A stretch of 64,000 nucleotides of DNA. Source: Micromonospora craniellae. Lineage in GTDB: Bacteria > Actinomycetota > Actinomycetes > Mycobacteriales > Micromonosporaceae. The notes beneath the pieces were generated by a model. That model was not told where the DNA came from, searched no databases, and saw only the letters and a list, made by a program, of their open reading frames with translations. Numbering within the stretch: the stretch's first letter is position 1; every line of letters starts with the position of its first letter. The stretch covers positions 5,456,001 to 5,520,000 of the forward strand of contig NZ_CP061725.1 in assembly GCF_014764405.1 (NCBI RefSeq). The letters run 5' to 3'. The position numbers and the translations under genes are program-made. Shown piece after piece: positions 17,344 to 24,073 of the stretch.

Positions 17344-17807
17344 CTCCGGGCGGGGCGGAGGAGGCGCGCTCGGCCGGCGAGCTGGACCGCGACGGCGCCG
17401 TCGACGCGGCCGACGGCGGGGGACCGGCGTGGGCGTGGTGCCCGGCGTCCGTCGTAGCGCAGGGCTGCCTCCCGCACGGCGAGTTCCTCGGCGCCCAGCG
17501 GCGGTAGTTCGGCGCGTTCGCGCAGCGCGCGGGCCAGGTCCCAGCCGTCGCGCAGACCGCCGCCGGTGGGCCGGTCGGCGGCCCAGGTGAGGAAGGCTGA
17601 CGGCCAGCGTGGACCGAGCGCGGCGGCGAGCAGCGGCCAGTGTCGGGCGACCTCGCCGGCGCGCTTGCGCAGCAGCGCCGCGCGGGCGGCGGCCAGCGGT
17701 GCGGGGGCGAACCCTGGTGGCGGCGGGCCGCCGGCCACCAGCGCGGCCACCAGCCGCGCCTGCCGTTCGGCCAGCGTTCCGGGCGGCTCGTGGGCGTCGG
17801 TGGTCAC
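17340..17807 (-). CDS. SCO6045-like partner protein of the DUF692 enzyme
   Basis: 155 residues from GTG 17807, which overlaps the DUF692 stop by 4 bp (GTGA). The protein is Ala/Arg-rich and helical, with an N-terminal RQARLVAALVAGGPPPPGFAPAPLAAARAALLRKRAGEVARHWP segment whose GFDP-like spacing (here PPGFAP) recalls the DNA-binding-like partner proteins (BufC/DUF2063 type) found next to DUF692 enzymes. The segment AFLTWAADRPTGGGLRDGWDLARAL fits SCO6045-like C-terminal domains. In other MNIO systems the partner recruits the precursor peptide to the enzyme. That role is inferred from context. Its stop lies inside repeat copy B. Confidence 0.65.
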   Translation of the reverse strand: MTTDAHEPPGTLAERQARLVAALVAGGPPPPGFAPAPLAAARAALLRKRAGEVARHWPLLAAALGPRWPSAFLTWAADRPTGGGLRDGWDLARALRERAELPPLGAEELAVREAALRYDGRRAPRPRRSPAVGRVDGAVAVQLAGRARLLRPARR

Positions 17808-18619
17808 GTCACCACCGGGAACCCGCAGGCGGCGGCCACGGCGTCCAACTCGGCGCGCAGTTCGGTGGCGGGCGGGTAGTGGCCGTCGCGTTCCAACATG
17901 ACCGCCGGTGGCCGGTGCCGCGCGCACAACTCGGCGAGCAGGTCGAGTACGTCCGCACCGACCGGGTCGGTGTGGGTGTCGTGATAGAACCCACCGTGGT
18001 CGGCGCCCCCGGCGACGTGCACGTACGCGACGCGTTCCAACGGCAGCCGGTCCAGCAGGGCCAGCGGATCGGTGCCCCGGTTACGGGCATTGGCGTGCAC
18101 GTTGGCGATGTCGAGCAGCAGCAGCGCGTCGGTGCGGTCCAGGATCTCGCTGAGGAACGCCGCCTCGTCGAGTTCGTCGTCCGGCCAGTCGAACAGCGCG
18201 GCGATCGGTTCCAACGCGATCGGCACCGGCAACTCGGCCCGGGCTCGCGCGACGTTGGCACAGAGCACGTCGACCGCCTCCCGGGTGCGGGGCAGCGGCA
18301 GCAGGTGCCCCGCCTCCAGACCGCCGGCCCGGACGAAGGCGATGTGCTCACTGACCAGCGGGGCCGCCAGTGCCTCGGCGACCGCCGCCAGGTGGCTGAC
18401 CCGGGCCGGCTCGACCGGCTCGGCGCCGCCGAGGGAGAGCCGTACCCCGTGCGGCACCACGGTCACGCCGTGCCGCCGCAGCTCGACCAGCCCGTCGGGT
18501 GGGTCGGTGGGGGACACGCCCTCGGCGACCACCTCGACGAAGCGCAGGCCGGGCAGGTCGGCGACGAATCCGGCGATCTCCGGTCGCCAGCCGATGCCCA
18601 CCCCGTGCGGGCCGGTCAT
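17804..18619 (-). CDS. DUF692 family (MNIO) oxidative-modification enzyme
   Basis: 271 residues. The TIM-barrel multinuclear iron-dependent oxidase family (MbnB, BufB, TglH) is recognisable from VGIGWRPEIAGFV at the start, LVSEHIAFV (metal-ligand His), IALEPIA (Glu), LLLLDIANVHANARNRG (Asp/Asn ligand region) and the late H…DTHTDPVGADV. All family metal-ligand positions appear kept. MNIOs modify Cys or other side chains of ribosomal peptides. ATG 18619 overlaps the stop of the membrane-protein gene by 4 bp, and its own stop overlaps the partner gene by 4 bp. The likely substrate is therefore the Cys/Gly tail of the upstream protein. Confidence 0.87.
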   Translation of the reverse strand: MTGPHGVGIGWRPEIAGFVADLPGLRFVEVVAEGVSPTDPPDGLVELRRHGVTVVPHGVRLSLGGAEPVEPARVSHLAAVAEALAAPLVSEHIAFVRAGGLEAGHLLPLPRTREAVDVLCANVARARAELPVPIALEPIAALFDWPDDELDEAAFLSEILDRTDALLLLDIANVHANARNRGTDPLALLDRLPLERVAYVHVAGGADHGGFYHDTHTDPVGADVLDLLAELCARHRPPAVMLERDGHYPPATELRAELDAVAAACGFPVVT

Positions 18620-19515
18620 CCGCCGCACCCGCCTCCGCCGCCTCCGCCGCAGCCTCCGCCGCTGGCGTCCGCGGTGCTGCTGCCGCCGCACGCCGCGGTG
18701 CCGCTGGTGCTGGCCGCCGCCTGACGTTGGAGTTCGGCCTGCTGAGCGAAGGTGGGATCCAGTGCCCAGATCGTGGCGCTGCCGTAGAGGGCCACCGCCA
18801 TCGCGGTGCCGGCGGCACCGTAGGTTGCGTACGACGGGTTGCTGTGGGGGGCCAGGTGGCTGTTGCGCATGCGCAACAGCCGCAGTGCCGCGTTGGCGGC
18901 CTTGGTGCGTCGGGGCACCAGGGCGAACAGCAGCGTGCACAGCACCATGAGCCCGAGCACGACGGCCACGAGATACCAGACCGGTCGTCCGTTCATCACC
19001 CCGGCGACGATCCGCGCGATGCCGACCGCTGACAGCACGGCCATCAGCAGCGGGCCGATCCGCAGGGCCACCCGCTGCTCCGGGGTGATCAGCAGCCCGT
19101 GCCGGTCCAGGCCGTCGCGGAGTTCGGCGAGCGCGCGGACCACCCACTCGGTCCTGGCGACCTGTCGGGCAGGGCAGCGCTGGGTCGCGGCGTGGTGGAC
19201 GGCGCGGTCGAGCGGGGTCGCGCCGGTTGGCAGGGGAGCGTCAGCGGTCAGTCGATGGCGCCGGTCCACCCCGATCACGCCCTGGCCGCGCAGGGCGCCG
19301 ATGGCGGTCCAGACCGCCAGGTTCTTCCCGCCGTTGAGGTAGGCGACCTGCTGCGGACCGAGCTGGTCGGCGGGGGGCGCGGTACGGCCGGACAGCAGCG
19401 TCCGGCGGTGGATCAGGGTGCCGACGGCGAGTACGACAGCCGCCGCCAGGTAGAAGAACAGGAAGGTGAGGCTGGGAATGCCCCACGTGTGGAAGTCCGC
19501 CGCGAAGTCCGTCAT
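18616..19515 (-). CDS. TIGR04222-like membrane protein with Gly/Cys-rich C-terminus
   Basis: 299 residues from ATG 19515 (AGGAG about 6 nt upstream; an earlier in-frame ATG lacks this). One N-terminal membrane segment (SLTFLFFYLAAAVVLAVGTL), a soluble winged-like domain (LNGGKNLAVWTAIGALRGQGVIGVD), two more membrane segments (about 165-215) and a region with YGSATIWALDPTFAQQ follow. The last 24 residues are almost only Gly, Ser and three Cys (C276, C289, C297). This layout fits TIGR04222 proteins, which end in Gly/Cys tails. Translational coupling to the DUF692 gene suggests the tail is the modified substrate. Function unknown. Confidence 0.78.
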   Translation of the reverse strand: MTDFAADFHTWGIPSLTFLFFYLAAAVVLAVGTLIHRRTLLSGRTAPPADQLGPQQVAYLNGGKNLAVWTAIGALRGQGVIGVDRRHRLTADAPLPTGATPLDRAVHHAATQRCPARQVARTEWVVRALAELRDGLDRHGLLITPEQRVALRIGPLLMAVLSAVGIARIVAGVMNGRPVWYLVAVVLGLMVLCTLLFALVPRRTKAANAALRLLRMRNSHLAPHSNPSYATYGAAGTAMAVALYGSATIWALDPTFAQQAELQRQAAASTSGTAACGGSSTADASGGGCGGGGGGGCGG

Positions 19516-19616
19516 GGTCTGCTCCTGTAGCGCGAAGGGACGCGCATTCATTGTGGAGCGTGGACGCCACTGCGCCGAGACGGGGGCGGCGAGGTTATCG
19601 GGCCGTTACCGGTTGC

Positions 19617-20189
19617 TCAGCGGCGGCGGACGGCCTCCTCGACCAGGTCGAGGACGGGACCGAGGTCACCGGCGGGTCGTCCCATGGCCAGGTGCAGGAC
19701 CAGGCCGTCGTAGGCGAGTTCGAGGAAGCGGGCCAGCACGTCGATGGGTAGGTCCTCGCGCAGCACCCCGGCCTCGCGTTGCCGGGACAGTCGCTCGCGG
19801 GTGGCGTCGGCGATGGCCGCCGAGCGCTCGGCCCACCGCTTGGCGAAGGCCGGGTCGGTCCGCAGCCGCCGGGAGACCTCCAGTTGGCTGCCGAGCCATC
19901 CGGTGGTGTCCGGGGAGACCGCCCGGGCGAGCAGATCCCGCATCACCTGGACCAGACCGTTGCGGGCGACCGTCTCCACCATCGTCGCCGCGTCGTCCTC
20001 GGCGACGGCCAGGAAGAGGGAGTCCTTGTCGCGGAAGTGGTGGAAGATGGCCCCTCGGGACAACCCGGTCGCCTCCTCGAGCCGGCGAACGGTGGCGCCC
20101 TCGTAACCGTGTCGGGCGAAACAGGCGCGCGCGGCGGTGAGGATCTCGTGTCGGCGAGCGTCGAGCTGGTCCTGACTTACTCTGGGCAC
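19617..20189 (-). CDS. acnR: TetR-family repressor, AcnR-like
   Basis: 190 residues, GTG start at 20189. The helix-turn-helix (HEILTAARACFARHGYEGATVRRLEEATGLSRGAIFHHFRDKDSLFLA) and the ligand domain (NGLVQVMRDLL, LEVSRRLRTDPAFAKRW, VLARFLELAYDGLVLHLA) closely resemble my recollection of AcnR, the aconitase repressor of Corynebacterium, which senses citrate/aconitate with Mg. In many actinobacteria acnR directly follows acn; here aconitase is 9.7 kb away. A perfect palindrome CCGTACGTACGG precedes this gene and a 10/12 match overlaps the aconitase -10 box. The downstream TIGR04222 gene is co-directional, 101 bp on, so control of that operon is an alternative. Confidence 0.75.
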   Translation of the reverse strand: MPRVSQDQLDARRHEILTAARACFARHGYEGATVRRLEEATGLSRGAIFHHFRDKDSLFLAVAEDDAATMVETVARNGLVQVMRDLLARAVSPDTTGWLGSQLEVSRRLRTDPAFAKRWAERSAAIADATRERLSRQREAGVLREDLPIDVLARFLELAYDGLVLHLAMGRPAGDLGPVLDLVEEAVRRR

Positions 20190-20225
20190 ATCTCGATCGT
20201 GTCAGCTCACCCGGGGTAATGCAAA

Positions 20226-20237
20226 CCGTACGTACGG
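20226..20237. promoter_or_regulatory. Palindromic operator CCGTACGTACGG before the TetR gene
   Basis: Perfect 12-bp palindrome 37 bp upstream of the TetR start. The minus-strand context ACGTACGGTTT recurs in the same orientation before the aconitase gene (32867-32878). The size and symmetry suit a TetR dimer and imply autoregulation. Confidence 0.6.
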
Positions 20238-20324
20238 CTTGGAAGTGGGCCCCGGTGCGTGGTCAGTGCCGGTACGACATCACCGCGTAACCTCCGGCCC
20301 TGTCGGGCGGGTACCGAATTCCCG

Positions 20325-20330
20325 TAAGGT
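20325..20330 (+). promoter_or_regulatory. -10 box of a leaderless HAD gene
   Basis: TAAGGT lies 6 nt before GTG 20337, the typical spacing for a leaderless actinobacterial transcript starting at the initiation codon. No good -35 box is seen. Confidence 0.45.
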
Positions 20331-20336
20331 GCCCGA

Positions 20337-20981
20337 GTGCCGCTGCTCCTGCTGGATCTGGACAACACCCTGCTCGACCGGGCCGGGCCGTTCCGCACCT
20401 GGGCAGAGCGTTTCCTCGACGGCATCGGTGCGCCCGCACACGACATCGAATGGCTGTTGTCGATCGATGCCGACGGGTTGACCGACCGTTGGGACGTCGC
20501 GGACGCCATCCGGGACCGCTACCGCCTGCGGATTCCGTCCATCGACCTGGTGGAGGAGCTGCACGACGGCGTCGTCGAGTACACCCGGCTCGATCCCCTG
20601 GTCGCCTGCGCGCTGCGGATCGCCGACGACGCCGGCTGGATGCCGGTGGTGGTCACCAACGGCACGGTACGCCTGCAGGACGCCAAGATCCGGCGTACCG
20701 GGCTGGATCGCTACGTGGCCGACTGGGTCATCTCCGAAGAGGCCGGGGTCAGCAAGCCCAACCCGCGGATCTTCGCGCTGGCCGCCCAGCGGGCCCGGAT
20801 GCCGCTGCGCGGCGCCTGGGTGATCGGCGACGGCCCGGAGGCCGACATCGGCGGCGCCACCGCGGTCGGCCTGCCCAGCATCTGGCTGCACCGGGGCCGG
20901 CCCTGGACGGACGCCCGGTTCGCGCCGACGGTCACGGTCGACACGGTGATCGCCGCCATCGCCGCGATCATGGGCGCGTAA
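20337..20981 (+). CDS. HAD-family hydrolase
   Basis: 214 residues. HAD motif I LLLLDLDNTLLD (nucleophile D in the first ten residues), motif II VVVTNGT, motif III Lys in SKPNPRIF and motif IV VIGDGPEADIGGA are all present, with a C1 helical cap between I and II. Such enzymes dephosphorylate small metabolites; the substrate is unknown. The GTG start is set by the -10 box 6 nt upstream (leaderless). The gene runs divergently from the TetR gene; the shared gap holds the CCGTACGTACGG palindrome. Confidence 0.88.
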   Translation: MPLLLLDLDNTLLDRAGPFRTWAERFLDGIGAPAHDIEWLLSIDADGLTDRWDVADAIRDRYRLRIPSIDLVEELHDGVVEYTRLDPLVACALRIADDAGWMPVVVTNGTVRLQDAKIRRTGLDRYVADWVISEEAGVSKPNPRIFALAAQRARMPLRGAWVIGDGPEADIGGATAVGLPSIWLHRGRPWTDARFAPTVTVDTVIAAIAAIMGA

Positions 20982-20987
20982 AACCGG

Positions 20988-21086
20988 TTGGCCGAGCTGC
21001 GCCCCGCCCCGGACGAGCTGCGCGGGCTGTGGGAGCAACTGGTCGAGGCCCTGATGGTGCTGGCCCGCGAAGCCGGTCTGCGCTGA
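20988..21086 (+). CDS. Possible 32-residue ORF following the HAD gene
   Basis: Seven bases after the HAD stop and in the same frame, TTG 20988 opens LRPAPDELRGLWEQLVEALMVLAREAGLR before TGA 21084-21086. The sequence looks like an amphipathic helix with normal codon composition. It could be a micro-protein, or the end of a longer ancestral HAD protein cut off by a new stop. No ribosome binding site is evident. Confidence 0.25.
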   Translation: MAELRPAPDELRGLWEQLVEALMVLAREAGLR

Positions 21087-21107
21087 CGCTACGAGTCCGC
21101 GAGGTGC

Positions 21108-21356
21108 CTACTGCAGGTACCGCTCGACCTCGGGCACCGGACGCGCGCCCTGGGCGTCGGGGTCGCCGTGTGCCTGTCGCGCGGCGCGTCGGCGGCGTAG
21201 CAGGTCCCAGCACTGGTCGAGGGACTCCTCCAGCTCACGCAGCCGGGTGCGGGCCTCGTCGTCGGTGCCCGCCTCGTGGGCCTGCGCCTCGGCGCGCAGC
21301 CGGTGCTCCTCGTCGACCAGACCGGAGATCCGGCTCAGGATCGTCTTGTCGTCCAT
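21108..21356 (-). CDS. DUF2630 family small protein
   Basis: 82 residues from ATG 21356. MDDKTILSRISGLVDEEHRL at the start, a charged alpha-helical centre with LRELEESLDQCWDLLRRRRAARQ, and the ending PVPEVERYLQ are the hallmarks of DUF2630, short coiled-coil proteins restricted to actinobacteria with no known function. The frame extends far upstream, but only this start gives the family N-terminus. It lies between the HAD gene and the terpene operon, transcribed away from the latter. Confidence 0.82.
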   Translation of the reverse strand: MDDKTILSRISGLVDEEHRLRAEAQAHEAGTDDEARTRLRELEESLDQCWDLLRRRRAARQAHGDPDAQGARPVPEVERYLQ

Positions 21357-21803
21357 GCCCCTGAGCCTGGCACAGCGTGCCCTGCCGCGTCCGGGTTCTC
21401 CGTGGCGGGACCCGGCCGGTGGCCCGCCCACCCGGTGGACCGATAGCTGTCGTGGACTCCGAACCCCGATCTGAGCAGGGATGATATAGATCACCTGAGT
21501 GTGCGAGGCGGGCTCGCCGGATGCCTCGCGTCGCGGCGGCGCGGCGTGTGAGGTGGCCCCGTTCAGATCGGTGCTGAGCAGGCGCGACGAGCGGCGGGCC
21601 GGGTCGCGGGCCGGGTGCGGCGTCCCTGGCGTGGACGGATCGGGCGGCACACCTCTGTTGTGGACGGCGGGAATGTCGACGGTGAAGATTTCTCGTCGCG
21701 TGACTAGTGAGGAGTGCTACCGCAATGTCATGCTCATCGCAATCATGCCATTCCAAAGAGTAACGCCCCCCACCCCCGGGGCCCGCAACTGGGAGCCGAC
21801 GAC
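21357..21803. other. Upstream region of the terpene operon
   Basis: About 450 bp between the divergent DUF2630 gene and the P450 gene. It includes an A/T-richer patch near 21470-21495 (GATGATATAGATCACCTGAG) that could be a promoter or operator, and a short ORF with a good ribosome binding site at 21725. No terminator or longer gene is visible. Confidence 0.5.
21725..21763 (+). CDS. Possible 12-residue peptide MSCSSQSCHSKE
   Basis: ATG 21725 follows GAGGAG (21709-21714) at 10 nt, a better ribosome binding site than that of most genes here. The peptide is Ser/Cys/His-rich and ends 40 nt before the P450 start. It could be a regulatory leader of the terpene operon. Composition and codons differ from neighbouring genes (for example TCA, CAA, CAT, AAA). 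Evidence is positional only. Confidence 0.3.
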   Translation: MSCSSQSCHSKE

Positions 21804-23174
21804 GTGAACTGCGCCCGAATCCGGCGAGCAGCATCGATACCTCTATGGCACACGCTACCCAACCTGCTGCGTGATCCGGCCCGGGCCCTCGTGGAGTTCG
21901 GTGAACGCTCTGCGGGCCAGGTCGTCCGGCTCAATCTCGGCTCGCTGCGCCCGTACCTGGTCACCCACCCCGAGCACCTGCAACAGGTGCTGCGCGAGCG
22001 GTCCGGCAACTACGTGCGTGCCGGCGACGGTCTGCAGTGGCGTCCGTTGAAACGCCTCTTCGGCGAGGGCATCCTCGGTGACGGCGAGCACTGGGCCGAC
22101 AGCCGACAGATCCTCCAGCCGCTGTTCACCGCCCGCCGCATCGACACGATGGTCGACCGTCTGGCCGTGGCGATCGAGGAGGCCGTCGACGAACTGGCGG
22201 AGCCGGCGCGTACCGGCCGGCCGGTGGACATGGGCACGGTGCAGGCCCGGATCGTCTGTTCGGCGATCATGCGGGTCTTCTTCGCGGACAGGATCTCGGT
22301 GTCCGACGCGATGCGGATCATGCAGGCGCAGGATGCCATCGCCCGGTCGGTGATGCCCAGGATCCTGGTGCCATGGGCACCGCTGGCCGTGCCCATGCCG
22401 GGCGACCGGACGTTCCGCCGGGCCGTACAGCTCATCGACGACCTGCTGTTGCCGACCGTGCGGGCCACCCGCCACGAGGCCGTCGACGGCGCCGACGACA
22501 TCATCAGCACGTTGTGGCGGGGACGCACCGAGGACGGTGGTCGACTCGACGAGCAGCAGGTCCGCAACGACACCGTGGCGATGGTGGCCACCACCACCGA
22601 GACCACGATCAGCGTCCTCACCTGGCTGTGGCCGCACATCGAGCGCAACCCCGAGATCGCCGCCCGTCTGCAGGCCGAGATCGACGAGGTGGTCGGCGGC
22701 CAGCCGGTACGCCGGGAACACCTGCGCGACCTGCGGTACACCCGGCAGGTGCTGGACGAGTTGCTCCGGCTCTATCCGATCGGCTGGCTCTTCCCCCGCA
22801 ACGCGGTCGAGGAGGACGTCGTCGGCGGAGTCCGGATCCCGGCTGGCTCCACCGTGGTGGTCAGCCCACTGATCACCCACCGAATGTCGATGTTCTGGGA
22901 GCGGCCCGAGGTCTTCGACCCGGACCGGTTCCGGCCCGAGCAGGCCCGGCAGCGGCACCGGTACACGCACTTCCCGTTCGGTGGGGGCCCGCACCAGTGC
23001 CTGGGCATGCACCTGTTCTACCTGGAGGCGACGCTGATCGTGGCCAGCCTGCTGAGCCGGTTCCGGTTCCGGCTGTGCCGTCCGGCCGTACCCGGCATCA
23101 AGGTGGCCGCCGCGTTGCGTCCCCTTGCGCCGGTCGAGGCGGTCCTGCGGCCGGCGGCGGGTGTCGCGGCGTGA
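21804..23174 (+). CDS. Cytochrome P450 of a terpene cluster
   Basis: 456 residues from GTG 21804 (GGGAG 8 nt upstream). The haem-binding loop FPFGGGPHQCLG places the thiolate at Cys399; the K-helix ELLRLYP supplies ExxR; the I-helix reads MVATTTETTISV, so the usual Ala/Gly-Gly-x-(D/E)-T-T is varied but keeps E-T-T. No membrane anchor, as usual for bacterial P450s, which take electrons from a ferredoxin; none is encoded here. Its stop overlaps the terpene synthase GTG (GTGA). It probably hydroxylates the diterpene made by the next two enzymes. Confidence 0.9.
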   Translation: MNCARIRRAASIPLWHTLPNLLRDPARALVEFGERSAGQVVRLNLGSLRPYLVTHPEHLQQVLRERSGNYVRAGDGLQWRPLKRLFGEGILGDGEHWADSRQILQPLFTARRIDTMVDRLAVAIEEAVDELAEPARTGRPVDMGTVQARIVCSAIMRVFFADRISVSDAMRIMQAQDAIARSVMPRILVPWAPLAVPMPGDRTFRRAVQLIDDLLLPTVRATRHEAVDGADDIISTLWRGRTEDGGRLDEQQVRNDTVAMVATTTETTISVLTWLWPHIERNPEIAARLQAEIDEVVGGQPVRREHLRDLRYTRQVLDELLRLYPIGWLFPRNAVEEDVVGGVRIPAGSTVVVSPLITHRMSMFWERPEVFDPDRFRPEQARQRHRYTHFPFGGGPHQCLGMHLFYLEATLIVASLLSRFRFRLCRPAVPGIKVAAALRPLAPVEAVLRPAAGVAA

Positions 23175-24073
23175 CCGCCCGGACCGACACGTCGCCGGGC
23201 GGCCCCGGCGACCAGATGACCGACGCCGCCGAACAGGGCCGGATCTGCGCCCTCGCCGCGCAGGGACAGCGTGACCTGGCGGCGGTCGCCGCCTCGTACC
23301 CCGAGCTGTTCCCGCCCCGGCCCTTTGACGCCACCCTGTTCGGCAACGTGGCGATGGCGATCGCCTTCGGCGCGCCCTGGTGCGACCTCGACCGGCTCCG
23401 GGTCACCAACCGGGCGGTGCTGTGGGGCTTCGCGGTGGACTGGCTCGTCGACCACGAGGCCCGCGCGCGCGATGAGATCGACCGGCTGGCCGTCCGCTGC
23501 CTGGCGGTCGTCGACGGCGGTACGCCGGACGAGGGCGACCAGCTCGGTGCCTTCCTGGCCGAGCTGCGCGACGAACTCGTCACCGTGCCGGCATTCGCCG
23601 CGCACCGCGAGCGCTGGCGGGAGGAAACTCGCAAGGTGCTCGCCGCGATGGCGCGGGAGTGGGACTGGAAGCAGACGCCGGACACGCTGCCCGGGTTCGA
23701 GGAGTACCTGGACAACGCCGCCAACCTGGCCTGCACCGTGGTCAACGTCGTGCACTGGATCCACGCCGACGACCCGGCCACCCTGGCGCACCTCGACGCG
23801 CTGCTCGCGGCGAGCGACCAGGTGCAGCGGATCCTGCGCCTGGTCAACGACCTCGGCTCCTACGAACGCGACCTGCGCTGGGGAGACCTCAACGCGCTGC
23901 TGCTGGTGTCCCGCGCCGAGGTGGAGAAGCGGATCGCCGAGCTGGTCGCCGAGGCTCGGGACCGACTCGCGGCACTCCGCGGCGACTGCCCGGTGGCGGC
24001 CGACTACCTGGCCCGGCAGATCGGTTTCAGCAGCGGCTTCTACCGGTCCACCGACTTTTGGGGCACGCCGTGA
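23171..24073 (+). CDS. Class I terpene synthase (probable diterpene synthase)
   Basis: 300 residues, GTG 23171. The first metal-binding motif is in WGFAVDWLVDHEARARDE (D90, D94) and the NSE motif is NDLGSYERD (226-234), with Asp where most enzymes have Glu as the last ligand. The W-rich helix after it (LRWGDLNALLLV) also fits. Paired with a class II cyclase one gene downstream, it most likely ionises a bicyclic diphosphate such as copalyl-PP and finishes ring formation. Both its ends overlap neighbours by 4 bp, so stoichiometric translation is expected. The shortness and the paired cyclase argue against a sesquiterpene synthase. Confidence 0.82.
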   Translation: MTARTDTSPGGPGDQMTDAAEQGRICALAAQGQRDLAAVAASYPELFPPRPFDATLFGNVAMAIAFGAPWCDLDRLRVTNRAVLWGFAVDWLVDHEARARDEIDRLAVRCLAVVDGGTPDEGDQLGAFLAELRDELVTVPAFAAHRERWREETRKVLAAMAREWDWKQTPDTLPGFEEYLDNAANLACTVVNVVHWIHADDPATLAHLDALLAASDQVQRILRLVNDLGSYERDLRWGDLNALLLVSRAEVEKRIAELVAEARDRLAALRGDCPVAADYLARQIGFSSGFYRSTDFWGTP

